DNA from: Ktedonobacteria bacterium brp13
GTDB taxonomy: Bacteria; Chloroflexota; Ktedonobacteria; Ktedonobacterales; Ktedonobacteraceae
NCBI GenBank assembly: GCA_015099395.1
Contig: AP024096.1
Coordinates: 7,853,485-7,917,484, forward strand
Reading direction: 5' to 3'
DNA length: 64,000 nt
Shown: in pieces, positions 18,527 to 26,825 of the stretch
Numbering within the stretch: position 1 is the first letter of the stretch
Layout: each line of letters starts with the position of its first letter
Position numbers and translations under genes: made by a program
Notes under the pieces: model-generated
The model's input: the letters and a program-made list of their open reading frames with translations, nothing else
What the model was told of the DNA's origin: nothing
Databases searched by the model: none

Positions 18527-18578
18527 AGAAAAAAGAGAGCCAAGAGCAGGTTTTCAATGTTCAAATGAAACCTGCTCT
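18527..18578 (-). terminator. Terminator of the zinc-ribbon membrane protein gene
   Basis: AGAGCAGGTTT (18543-18553) pairs with AAACCTGCTCT (18568-18578). On the minus strand it is followed by a T-rich run (positions about 18536-18527). Confidence 0.75.
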
Positions 18579-18622
18579 CGACTCTCTTTAATAATTGCGG
18601 ATATGCTATTGTATAGATAAGG

Positions 18623-19246
18623 TCAGATGATATGATTCTGCACTGCGAACAAGATAACTGCGCCAAAGATAAAGATCAGGCCGAATAATATGAGTACCAG
18701 GCCGGTAGTGCGTCCACGTGCATTTGCAGCAGCACGTTCTTGCTCTACCTGCTCTTGCTGCTGATAGCCGGTCTGTTGCTGCATCGCGTTAGGATACGAC
18801 ATCCCTGTTGCATAGTTGCCACCCGCGCCCATCGTACCATAAGGAGCCTGGGATGGTGGATACGCTCCAGTTGTCAGGGATGGATACCCATTGGCCTGAT
18901 TGCTTTGTGATGGATAGTTCCCATATGAGCTCCCCATCTGTTGCTGTTGCGTATAGCCTGCCGGATCGACCATACTGGTCGCATCGTAGGGTACTTGCGA
19001 GCCATTGTTATATCCATTCGTATAACTACTGGGATGGCCTCCCTGACCGAGTATCAGTGGTTGCGGTCCATTGATAGACTGCCCTTGCTGCGTGTTCGGT
19101 ACCTGAATTGCCGGCGAGGCAATTGTAGGATCATCGCTATGTAGTTCTTCCGCAGCCATGCCTGGTTCTTCGACTACTGCGCCACAGCGAGGACAGCGCG
19201 TGCTCCCTTGTGCCAGTTGCATGCCACATTGACCACAAAAAACCAT
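18623..19246 (-). CDS. Zinc-ribbon protein with Gln/Pro/Tyr-rich linker and C-terminal membrane anchor
   Basis: A 207-residue protein. Residues 1-25 form a zinc ribbon (F-C-G-Q-C-G...C-P-R-C-G). About 140 residues of low-complexity Q/P/G/Y/S-rich sequence follow. A C-terminal hydrophobic helix at about 182-203 (T-T-G-L-V-L-I-L-F-G-L-I-F-I-F-G) leaves the N-terminus in the cytoplasm, a tail-anchored layout. The architecture is common among uncharacterised proteins of Ktedonobacteria and other filamentous soil bacteria. AAGGAG lies 6 bases before the ATG. Function unknown; the repeats of Q-Q and Y-P suggest a flexible or phase-separating linker, which is inference. Confidence 0.75.
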   Translation of the reverse strand: MVFCGQCGMQLAQGSTRCPRCGAVVEEPGMAAEELHSDDPTIASPAIQVPNTQQGQSINGPQPLILGQGGHPSSYTNGYNNGSQVPYDATSMVDPAGYTQQQQMGSSYGNYPSQSNQANGYPSLTTGAYPPSQAPYGTMGAGGNYATGMSYPNAMQQQTGYQQQEQVEQERAAANARGRTTGLVLILFGLIFIFGAVILFAVQNHII

Positions 19247-19528
19247 AACTGCTCCTTACCAGAGTGGTATTCGTATATGCATTCTGTGCGCTGCTATTGC
19301 GCACTGCCGACGATACCTGAGACTGTCCCCCTTGCGGTGTTTCCCACACCAAAGGAATAACATCGTTTTTTGTTTCTCAATTATATCCTAAGCAGCCTTC
19401 TCAAGCAATGAAAAGCGCTTTTCCGTGCTTTTTTTAGTTTTTACAATGCTCTGCTAGTTCTGTAACGCAGGTAATAATGCTGCTCGGTAGTGTTCTAGCC
19501 TGAGCAAGCTCATTACGAGTATCTGCGT

Positions 19529-20557
19529 TCATTCAAATGATTGTAACGTTAACGTGGTCGGTAAAATAGCCTCTGTCGTTTTAAAGTGGAGCTTCCCAAC
19601 CTTACGTAATGCTGCTTGACCATGCAGTGTGACGAGTTCGCGGCCAACCTCTACGATACGTGGATTCGATGCACCCTTAGGAAGTTCGATCCCATAGAGA
19701 GCCGAGAGTTCGTTTATCGCTTTGACGAAAGCAGCACGGGCTACAATCGATGCTGCGGCAACGGCAGTATCTTCTTCAGCTCGATGACGTTGTTCCAGAC
19801 GTACATGGCAACCGGTTTTGGCGAGCGCCTGGCGAACCAGAGACTCAGCACCAAACTGGTCGACGATAGCTAACTGACTCTGTGTCTTGTTGGCGAGCTC
19901 TGTAATCACCTGAGCATGAGCCTCAGCCAGCAGTAGGTTCAGGTTGCGTATTGCCTGGTAGCGATCATTGTATTGTTCTGGAGCATAGACAAGCAGGCTG
20001 TATGGACAGTGCTGCATGATGCTGGCAGCCAGTGGTAGCATCATACGATCGGTCAACTTTTTGCTATCGCGTACACCCAGACTATTAAGGTAGTGTTCTG
20101 TGGTCGCGTCAACGTAGACGGCTGCGATCGCGAGCGGACCATAGAAGTCGCCCTTTCCCGACTCGTCTGAACCGATTCTTGCCAGTCCTACCATCTGTGA
20201 TAGCGCTGGCTTTACAGTCGCTGTCGTGGATGCTGTCTCTAGCAGGCTGTGTTGTATGGTTGCTGATGTTTCTGTTTTGTCTTTGTTGCCCCATTGCTTG
20301 AGTGCTATCTGTAGTGGACTGACCTTACCCTGTACAAGGACGCTCCCGGTTGCGTAGAGCGCAACCGGTACGTTTGTGGTGCCATCGCTGATGAGTAGCC
20401 GATAGCCGTGTGCAATCTCTTTTTCATCAGTAATGGACCAGCCATGACTGTTCACAAACTGTCGTAGATTGTTGATGCTCGCTACGAGCCGATCCGTGGC
20501 CACGATTGCGTCCCCTTTATCTTTCTTGCCTGTTGAATAGAACAACGTTCCCGGCAC
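19529..20557 (-). CDS. rnhC: Ribonuclease HIII
   Basis: A 342-residue type 2 RNase H of the HIII class, which cleaves the RNA strand of RNA-DNA hybrids. The N-terminal part (to about 80) fits the TBP-like substrate-binding domain typical of RNase HIII. The catalytic domain begins I-G-S-D-E-S-G-K-G-D (D131, E132) and continues with G-P-L-A-I-A-A-V-Y-V, R-D-S-K-K-L-T and A-A-A-S-I-V-A-R-A. The start codon is GTG at 20557, directly after the TGA of the upstream hydrolase gene (TGAGTG), which implies translational coupling. The HIII class is common in Firmicutes and fewer other phyla. Confidence 0.93.
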   Translation of the reverse strand: MPGTLFYSTGKKDKGDAIVATDRLVASINNLRQFVNSHGWSITDEKEIAHGYRLLISDGTTNVPVALYATGSVLVQGKVSPLQIALKQWGNKDKTETSATIQHSLLETASTTATVKPALSQMVGLARIGSDESGKGDFYGPLAIAAVYVDATTEHYLNSLGVRDSKKLTDRMMLPLAASIMQHCPYSLLVYAPEQYNDRYQAIRNLNLLLAEAHAQVITELANKTQSQLAIVDQFGAESLVRQALAKTGCHVRLEQRHRAEEDTAVAAASIVARAAFVKAINELSALYGIELPKGASNPRIVEVGRELVTLHGQAALRKVGKLHFKTTEAILPTTLTLQSFE

Positions 20558-21457
20558 TCATTGTAGCAAATGCGTCTGCAAAAAATCTAGTGTAGCTGCG
20601 ATGATCTCTTCTGAACGTACATCTCTATCCTCGACGTCGAAGCCATGCTGCCCAGATGGGTGGTTCATGACCGTGAGCATTGTATTCTGTTTAATTGCTT
20701 CTGCGATAAAGCGATCCAAGGCCTCATTGAGCTCGGGATAATCGAGACCGGCACGTGCGATAAAGATCGGTGCTGGCTCGCTGGTGCGGTGGAGTAACAT
20801 TTCTGTCGCCGAAAACTCATCGAAGTCGTCGTCTGAAAAGGTAGGACCACTAATGCATTCATCAGGGAGGAGTTCTGTGATCTCTTCCTCTTCCTCTGCT
20901 GATTCAGGCGTATTGTAGAGACCGGCGTAGTATGCCTTGAGTTCGGTAAAGCCATAGTAGCAGGCGATCGCGCGCACAAAGGGTGCTGCTTCATAAAGTG
21001 CGGCGCGTAAGGCGATATAGGCACCCGCAGAGCAGGTCCAGATCCCGAGTGCGTCCGGATTAATGTTCAGTGTATGGCTCTGCTCACGGACATAGGATAT
21101 GAGATCATCGACATCGTTAGCAGCACCGACAACGTTGGTCAGTCCTTCAGTCGAGCGGTGGTTCGCGATAATCGCAATCAGGCCTGATGCGGCGACGAGC
21201 TTGCCCCATGAGGTATATTGTCCATCTTCTTTGGCGTCTTGCAGACGAGATGTGGGGCCGTCACCATGAATAAAGATGACCGCTGGCAAGGGGGTATGCC
21301 GCTGATAACGAGCCGGATAATAGACGTCCATGTGAAGATCTATCGCGTCGATCGTTTTATAGGTGATATCTTTGCGTACCTGTGTATGCTCCATGCCGGG
21401 AATCGAGTAAACAACCTGTCGTAGCGTCTCTTCCTCGGTTCGATGGTGTTTGTTCAT
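20558..21457 (-). CDS. Alpha/beta hydrolase (BD-FAE/dienelactone hydrolase-like)
   Basis: A 299-residue cytoplasmic alpha/beta hydrolase with no signal peptide. The oxyanion-hole strand is P-A-V-I-F-I-H-G-D-G, and the nucleophile elbow is G-I-W-T-C-S-A-G-A, where the usual first glycine of GxSxG is threonine. An acid (R-A-G-L-D-Y-P-E) and a histidine (P-S-G-Q-H-G-F-D-V) complete the triad in the expected order. An acidic insert (E-E-E-E-E-I-T-E and S-D-D-D-F-D-E-F) lies in the cap region. GGGAGGG precedes the ATG. It is cotranscribed with rnhC and divergent from a second hydrolase. Likely an esterase or lipase-like enzyme; substrate unknown. Confidence 0.85.
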   Translation of the reverse strand: MNKHHRTEEETLRQVVYSIPGMEHTQVRKDITYKTIDAIDLHMDVYYPARYQRHTPLPAVIFIHGDGPTSRLQDAKEDGQYTSWGKLVAASGLIAIIANHRSTEGLTNVVGAANDVDDLISYVREQSHTLNINPDALGIWTCSAGAYIALRAALYEAAPFVRAIACYYGFTELKAYYAGLYNTPESAEEEEEITELLPDECISGPTFSDDDFDEFSATEMLLHRTSEPAPIFIARAGLDYPELNEALDRFIAEAIKQNTMLTVMNHPSGQHGFDVEDRDVRSEEIIAATLDFLQTHLLQ

Positions 21458-21516
21458 CGTATAGCCCTCCCTTTGGAACTTTTGTACTACAAATTAAATT
21501 GTACCATATTCTGACC

Positions 21517-21537
21517 AACATCGGTTGCTGCGATGTT
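21517..21537. promoter_or_regulatory. Inverted repeat between divergent hydrolases
   Basis: AACATCG (21517-21523) and CGATGTT (21531-21537) form a perfect 7-bp inverted repeat with a 7-base spacer in an A+T-rich divergent region. It is a possible operator; no regulator gene is nearby. Confidence 0.35.
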
Positions 21538-21725
21538 AAATTTTATTAAATGTTGCTGCAATGATAATTTTTATTGAATAATATATATGGATAAAGATGC
21601 TATGTCGCATTGTGCAATGCAAGCGCTGGATTTGAATGTCAGCAAATATGTAGTAAATGTGGTAATTGCGCTTTGCGTCTGCTGCATATTCGCTATCCCT
21701 CGCTGTTTGGAAAGGGAAGAAGACA

Positions 21726-22724
21726 ATGGCAATGATAGAGAATGGCTTCTATTCCCAGTCTCGTCGCCAGGAATTTGTGGCACTGCTCGGTACGTTACCG
21801 GAGCAGTGCCCGCTGGATGTCGAGGTTGAGGAGCACTTCATAGAAGAAGGCTATGTGCGAGAGAAGATAAGTTATCAAGCGAGTCCTGGCGTGCGGGTTC
21901 CTGCGTATGTGTTGACCCCGCGTTTTGTGAAGGGGCGGTGCCCATCGCTGGTCTGTATTCATCAGCATAATGGAGAGTTCCATCTCGGGAAGAGCGAACT
22001 AGTGGGTTTAGTTGGTGATCCCGATATGGCGTTTGCCGTAGAGTTATGTCGCAGGGGGTATGTTACGATTGTACCTGACCTGGAGGGCTTTGAGGAGCGC
22101 CAGGCGACGATGAATGAGCTGGAGCGTTGGAAGATGACGACCCCGTATTTGTTGGGGGAAGGGGCATATGAAAAGTTTCTCGCAATGAAGTACTTGCTTC
22201 AGGGAAGTACATTGCAGGCGCGGTATGTCTGGGATCTCTCGCGAGCGGTTGATTACCTTTGTAGCCGTTCTGATATCGATCCTGAACGGATTGGCGCGAT
22301 CGGTCATTCTCTTGGTGGCCTGGAGGCATGCTGGCTATTGATGTTTGATACGCGGATCAGCGCAGGTGTCTGTGCATGTGGTATCAGTACCTTTGAGACT
22401 ATTTTTCGTGATGGAGTCAATCACAATTTAGCTGCCTATATTCCTGGTCTCCTACAGGTCGGAGATACTGATCAGTTTATCGCGGCGCTTGCCCCAACGC
22501 CACTGTATATCTACACAGGTTCGCGGGATTGGACGCTCCCTGTCGATGGGGTGCGTCAGATTGCACGCGTCGCAGGTGAGTCCTATGCTTTGCTCGGAGC
22601 GGATAGCGCTTTCCGTTATGAAGAACTGCCACATGGACATAATCTTCCTCTAGACGCACGTATGCTCGCCTACGAATGGCTAGATGTTTGGTTGAAGCGC
22701 TCATCTGTTCAAGGCATACAGTAA
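21726..22724 (+). CDS. Alpha/beta hydrolase (acetyl-xylan esterase/dienelactone hydrolase-like)
   Basis: A 332-residue alpha/beta hydrolase. The conserved parts are G-V-R-V-P-A-Y-V-L-T-P, C-I-H-Q-H-N-G-E, and the nucleophile elbow I-G-H-S-L-G-G-L-E-A. The catalytic acid region is Y-T-G-S-R-D-W-T-L-P and the histidine P-H-G-H-N-L. The layout matches the DLH/Abhydrolase-7 class that includes acetyl-xylan esterases and related carboxylesterases. The ATG at 21726 has a GGGAAGAAG site; an upstream in-frame ATG (21666) has none. No secretion signal. It is divergent from the hydrolase at 20.6-21.5 kb but is not its close paralogue by sequence. Confidence 0.85.
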   Translation: MAMIENGFYSQSRRQEFVALLGTLPEQCPLDVEVEEHFIEEGYVREKISYQASPGVRVPAYVLTPRFVKGRCPSLVCIHQHNGEFHLGKSELVGLVGDPDMAFAVELCRRGYVTIVPDLEGFEERQATMNELERWKMTTPYLLGEGAYEKFLAMKYLLQGSTLQARYVWDLSRAVDYLCSRSDIDPERIGAIGHSLGGLEACWLLMFDTRISAGVCACGISTFETIFRDGVNHNLAAYIPGLLQVGDTDQFIAALAPTPLYIYTGSRDWTLPVDGVRQIARVAGESYALLGADSAFRYEELPHGHNLPLDARMLAYEWLDVWLKRSSVQGIQ

Positions 22725-22726
22725 AA

Positions 22727-22787
22727 AACAGAGCCCTCAGTGATCGTAAGTACTTCTTGTAAAATGACTGGGGCTCTGTTTTTTTAT
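22727..22787 (+). terminator. Intrinsic terminator after hydrolase
   Basis: AACAGAGCCC with CAGT downstream pairs with ACTG-GGGCTCTGTT, followed by TTTTTT, between 22727 and 22787. Confidence 0.85.
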
Positions 22788-22928
22788 TGCATAGTATCTG
22801 CTACGATCGTGTTTGGTGACAGGCTTGTGGCGCTAGCACTCTGCTTGCCAAAGGATACTCAGCGTGCTATTCTCGTAGGACGTATGATCTAATTGTATTT
22901 TGTGCTATTGGCTAAGAGGAGAACGCTG

Positions 22929-25103
22929 ATGGAGCAGGGGAAGATTGGGGATCTGGAAAGCCTGGGATCGACGAGTGCAAAGGATGAGTTGCCGCAACGT
23001 GGTACTTTATTACGACGAGCCTATGAACTCTTAGAGACGTTAGGACAACCTGCAGCCGAAGATATTTTAATCCAGCATCTCTTTGGAGCGAACGGCAATA
23101 AAAATCTATGGACGGTGTTGTTACGACAGACATTGCGTAGCTCTTCTCTCTTTGTGGAGACTGGCGAGTCGGGCTTCACGAGAGAGGTCCGCTGGTCGCT
23201 CTCTTCGTGGCAGAGTACCCAACGCCTGTTGCACGAGGTCGATTTTGTGGTGATTGATACCGAGACGACTGGTATTCGTCCCGGACCCGATCGTGTCATC
23301 GAAGTTGGTGCCGTCCGTATCCATAATGGAGTGATTGCTGACTCCTATCAAAGCTTGATTAATCCCCAACGTCGCCTCCCTCCCTTTATTGTGAGCTTCA
23401 CGCATATCATGCAAGCTATGGTCGATGCTGCTCCAGTGGCGGCTACTGTCATCCCCGAGTTACTTGACTTCTGTGAAGGGGCAACGCTGGTCGGTCATAA
23501 CCTTGGCTTTGATGTGCGCTTCTTGAGCCATGAGGCGCAGTTGCTCGGACTTGCCTTCCCTATCGAAGGGGTCGACACGATTCCGCTGGCACGGCGTTTT
23601 CTGCCGGGTCTGAAGCGTTTCAAATTGGATACGCTGGCTGCGCACTTACAGATCCAGACCGTTAATCGTCACCGGGCGCTTGGTGATGCTGAGGTGACGG
23701 CCGAGGCGTTTATCAAGATGCTCGCGCTGGCGCAAAAGCAGAATATCGTGACCTTAGGGCATCTACAACGTCGCTTGCAATTGCCAGTAGCCTGGAGTGG
23801 CGATATCACGCAGGTGCATACGTCTAAAGAGGGGCACCAGTGGTCCGCTGATAGTAAGCTTTCGCCTTCGGCAGTTGCCACAGGACGTCCGAATGGTGGT
23901 CTTTTTCTGAATCCGGCCTGGAAACGCAATTTTCCTCTGCTGCCAGGCGTCTATCTGATGAAAAACGAAGATGGTGAGGTAATCTATGTCGGCAAGGCAA
24001 AATGTCTAAAAGATCGCCTCTCATCGTATTATAGCCAGCCACTGGGCTATACGCGCAAGATGGATGGGCTGCTTCAGAATGTGAAAGAGATTGAGACGCG
24101 AGTGCTGGGTTCGGAATTAGAGGCGTTGCTGGTTGAGTCGCGGCTGATCAAAGAGTTGCAGCCGGTCTACAATGTGCAGTTGCGCAATTATGAGCTGTAT
24201 CCGTTTATTAAGATTGATGTGCAGCATCCCTTTCCGCGCGTCTATGCGACTCGTGAGGTTGCTGCTGATGGAGCACGCTATTTTGGTCCGTTTCGTAGTC
24301 GGCGTATTGTTGATCTAACCATCGAACTCATTCAAAAGGTCTTTCCGATTCGTACCTGTACACGCGGTATGCCACCGGCTGCAAAGCCCTCTGATCCTTG
24401 CCTGCGTCTGCACCTTGGGCGTTGTTCTGGTCCATGTCGCGGGAATGACGACGCCGAAGCATACCGTAAAGTAATTGATGAGGTCTGTGCCTTTCTGGGT
24501 GGTGCGCGTGAGGACCTGCTGGATCGGTTGCGTCGTCAGATGCTAGAAGCCGCCCAGCAATTAAACTTTGAGCGTGCCGCCTGGCTGCGTGATGCTATTC
24601 ATAGTGCGGATGAGATCTTAATTGGGCAAAAGTTGATTACGGGCGCTGTCGAGTCCAATAATCTCTACATTATCTATCCATCGGCGCTAGATGGACACAA
24701 TGAGATCTTCGTTGTGCGTCATGGACGGTTGGTTGCACAGCGCTGCGTCGTTCATGAAAGAGAGACAATGCAGGCTGCATTACATGAACTATTGACGTAT
24801 GCTAGAGAGTGGGGTGCGGCCCCTTCGATCGTAGGCAAGGCAGAAGTAGACCAGATCAATATCATCAGTCGCTGGATTCATCATCATAGCGAAGATCGTG
24901 CCTTCTTCCCATTCCAGCATGCGTTAGAAGAGAGCGCAGCACATAAGCAATTTATCTCGTATGTCTGGGGTACCCTGGAAGAGGCCCGGATTACACGTGA
25001 GGCAGGTGTACTGGCAGCGGACGCATCCAGGGCATCTGTGGCGTTTATGGAGTCTGCCAGCATGGTGAATGTCGCTAGCGATGATGGTATTGATGCGCTA
25101 TAA
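22929..25103 (+). CDS. DEDDh 3'-5' exonuclease / GIY-YIG (UvrC N-terminal-like) endonuclease fusion
   Basis: A 724-residue fusion protein. Residues 1-100 have a winged-helix-like region. Residues about 106-265 form a DnaQ-type DEDDh exonuclease: D-T-E-T-T-G (D110, E112), H-N-L-G-F-D, and H-R-A-L-G-D with H248 and D253. Residues about 338-420 form a GIY-YIG nuclease: G-V-Y-L-M (340) and Y-V-G-K-A-K (353-358). UvrC-like sequence with a cysteine cluster and an F-E-R-A-A-W-L-R-D UVR motif follows. This resembles the exonuclease/Cho-type fusions of actinobacteria, suggesting nucleotide excision or repair-patch processing. ATG at 22929 with AGAGGAG is preferred over TTG 22893. It is followed closely by dcd and tmk. 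Confidence 0.9.
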   Translation: MEQGKIGDLESLGSTSAKDELPQRGTLLRRAYELLETLGQPAAEDILIQHLFGANGNKNLWTVLLRQTLRSSSLFVETGESGFTREVRWSLSSWQSTQRLLHEVDFVVIDTETTGIRPGPDRVIEVGAVRIHNGVIADSYQSLINPQRRLPPFIVSFTHIMQAMVDAAPVAATVIPELLDFCEGATLVGHNLGFDVRFLSHEAQLLGLAFPIEGVDTIPLARRFLPGLKRFKLDTLAAHLQIQTVNRHRALGDAEVTAEAFIKMLALAQKQNIVTLGHLQRRLQLPVAWSGDITQVHTSKEGHQWSADSKLSPSAVATGRPNGGLFLNPAWKRNFPLLPGVYLMKNEDGEVIYVGKAKCLKDRLSSYYSQPLGYTRKMDGLLQNVKEIETRVLGSELEALLVESRLIKELQPVYNVQLRNYELYPFIKIDVQHPFPRVYATREVAADGARYFGPFRSRRIVDLTIELIQKVFPIRTCTRGMPPAAKPSDPCLRLHLGRCSGPCRGNDDAEAYRKVIDEVCAFLGGAREDLLDRLRRQMLEAAQQLNFERAAWLRDAIHSADEILIGQKLITGAVESNNLYIIYPSALDGHNEIFVVRHGRLVAQRCVVHERETMQAALHELLTYAREWGAAPSIVGKAEVDQINIISRWIHHHSEDRAFFPFQHALEESAAHKQFISYVWGTLEEARITREAGVLAADASRASVAFMESASMVNVASDDGIDAL

Positions 25104-25142
25104 TGACCGGTAATTCTATTCAGTGTGAGGAGTTGTTATTAC

Positions 25143-25748
25143 ATGCTTTTGTCTGATAAGCGTATTATAGAAGAGATGAAGAGTGGCAATATCGTTATCG
25201 AGCCTTTTAATGAGCGTCATCTCGGGCCAAACTCGTACGATTGCCGCCTGGGTGATTGGTATTTTCAGGGTGATGCGAATGTTGCAGTGATGCACCTGGA
25301 TAATCCTGAGGAGATTCGTGGTTATTGGGGTGAGCCGAGGCAGGCGAAGGGTGGCAAGATCGCGATCCGTCCGGGCACCACTATTTTAGCGCATACGCAG
25401 GAGGTCATCGGTGGTCATAATGGCTACCTGGCGAAGATGTATTCGCGGAGTACTGTTGCCCGCTCTGGCCTCTCGGTCTGCCGTTGTGCCGGTGTTGGTG
25501 ATGTCGGTTATATCAGTCGTTGGACGATGGAGATTAGCAATCATACTCAGACGGCGATCTGGGTTCCAGTCGGTTTTCGTATCTGCCAGTTAACCTTTGA
25601 GTTTGTTGGCGAGACATTAAAAGAGTACCATGGCAAGTATGGGACAAAGGATCAGGGATGGACGCCGACTGATATGTTGCCTAAGCCCCATTTTGACTGG
25701 GATTATGATGTCTATCGCACCGATCGCCAGCATGATATTGAGCTATAG
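25143..25748 (+). CDS. dcd: dCTP deaminase (dUTPase/DCD superfamily)
   Basis: A 201-residue protein of the DCD/dUTPase fold that deaminates dCTP to dUTP on the route to dTMP. It starts L-L-S-D-K-R-I and carries the R-P-G-T-T-I-L-A-H-T-Q-E-V core and Y-S-R-S-T-V-A-R-S-G-L, which holds the conserved Ser and Arg. W-T-M-E-I-S-N includes the expected catalytic glutamate. The usual T-A-x-x-I-D-x-G-x-x-G loop reads C-A-G-V-G-D-V-G-Y-I-S, so the active-site loop is divergent. GAGGAG precedes the ATG by about 11 bases. tmk follows, consistent with dTTP synthesis. A bifunctional deaminase/dUTPase is possible. Confidence 0.85.
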   Translation: MLLSDKRIIEEMKSGNIVIEPFNERHLGPNSYDCRLGDWYFQGDANVAVMHLDNPEEIRGYWGEPRQAKGGKIAIRPGTTILAHTQEVIGGHNGYLAKMYSRSTVARSGLSVCRCAGVGDVGYISRWTMEISNHTQTAIWVPVGFRICQLTFEFVGETLKEYHGKYGTKDQGWTPTDMLPKPHFDWDYDVYRTDRQHDIEL

Positions 25749-25838
25749 CCGCTCTATTCTCGTTGTAGCAGTGTTACCAGTTAGCTCATCACGTGATGAT
25801 AGCGTGGTAGGAAGTGTGAATAGAAGAGGAATGCTAGC

Positions 25839-26486
25839 ATGACTCGTGGCTATTTTATTTCGTTTGAAGGGTTGGATGGCGCGGGAAAGACGACCCAGAT
25901 ATCGCTCCTTGAGCGTTGGCTACAAGAGCATGGTATCGATTATATTCGGACGCGAGAGCCAGGTGGTACAGCGCTGGGCGTTGAGATCCGGCGGTTACTC
26001 TTTCAACAGCCGGAACTAGCGATTACGCCGCTGGCTGAAACGTTCTTGTTTCAGGCTGATCGTGCGCAACATTTTGAGACCGTCGTTTTACCTGCCCTTG
26101 CGGCAGGCAAGGTCGTCGTCTCTGATCGTTGTTTTGATTCCAGCATCGCGTATCAAGGGATTGCACAGGGAGTTGGACGTGATCTGGTCGAGCGCTTGTC
26201 ACATCTGGCCGCGCAGGGACATGCGCCTGACCTGACATTCTTTCTTGATCTGGATCCTGCGCTGGTCTCTGCGCGTACCGATGTCACGCAAGATAGCAGT
26301 GGACAGCGCGAGCAACAGAGCCGTTTCGATAGTGCGTCTGAAGACTTCCAGCGTCGATTGCGTGACGCATTTCTTTTTCTAGCCGCGTCCTATCCTCTGC
26401 GTATTCAAGTGATTGATGCTGCACAGACACCTGAAGCGGTTCACCAGGCTATCCTCGCACATGTTATTTCGTTAATACATTCCTAG
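25839..26486 (+). CDS. tmk: Thymidylate kinase
   Basis: A 215-residue dTMP kinase. Visible motifs are the P-loop F-E-G-L-D-G-A-G-K-T-T near residue 8, T-R-E-P-G-G-T, the D-R motif V-V-S-D-R-C-F-D-S-S-I-A-Y-Q-G, and a LID region with F-F-L-D-L-D-P. Length is normal. It acts in the cytoplasm to make dTDP for DNA synthesis. It lies 90 bases downstream of dcd on the same strand and is followed by a terminator-like hairpin. Confidence 0.97.
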   Translation: MTRGYFISFEGLDGAGKTTQISLLERWLQEHGIDYIRTREPGGTALGVEIRRLLFQQPELAITPLAETFLFQADRAQHFETVVLPALAAGKVVVSDRCFDSSIAYQGIAQGVGRDLVERLSHLAAQGHAPDLTFFLDLDPALVSARTDVTQDSSGQREQQSRFDSASEDFQRRLRDAFLFLAASYPLRIQVIDAAQTPEAVHQAILAHVISLIHS

Positions 26487-26492
26487 AAACCT

Positions 26493-26516
26493 GAGGAGGA
26501 TCGCTCGATCCTCCTC
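26493..26516 (+). terminator. Hairpin after tmk; remainder of 26517-26825 unassigned
   Basis: GAGGAGGATC (26493-26502), loop GCTC, GATCCTCCTC (26507-26516), then a pyrimidine-rich run. The rest of the 339-base gap to the next gene shows no gene, RNA or clear promoter. Confidence 0.65.
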
Positions 26517-26825
26517 CTACTCTTCATCATCAGGTCTGTCACGATGTCTTATCCGGCGTGGCATCGTGTTGTGCCGAGCCAGTAGTCACTGGTACCTCTC
26601 GTCACCAATAGATCTTCTTCCAACCAAAAGTGCTATGATACGTAAAGTAGTATGCAATACCTATTTTATATGTTTAGGGATATGCACACAAAAAGGGGCG
26701 CATCTTCCAGGCTTTCAAGCATGATCGCGCCGCTCCTGAGATCGTTGGTGGTGATGCCAGGCAATGCTGTCGTATTGAAAAATATTGTATTTATATACAC
26801 GTAAAATTGATAGGAATAGCGAAAC

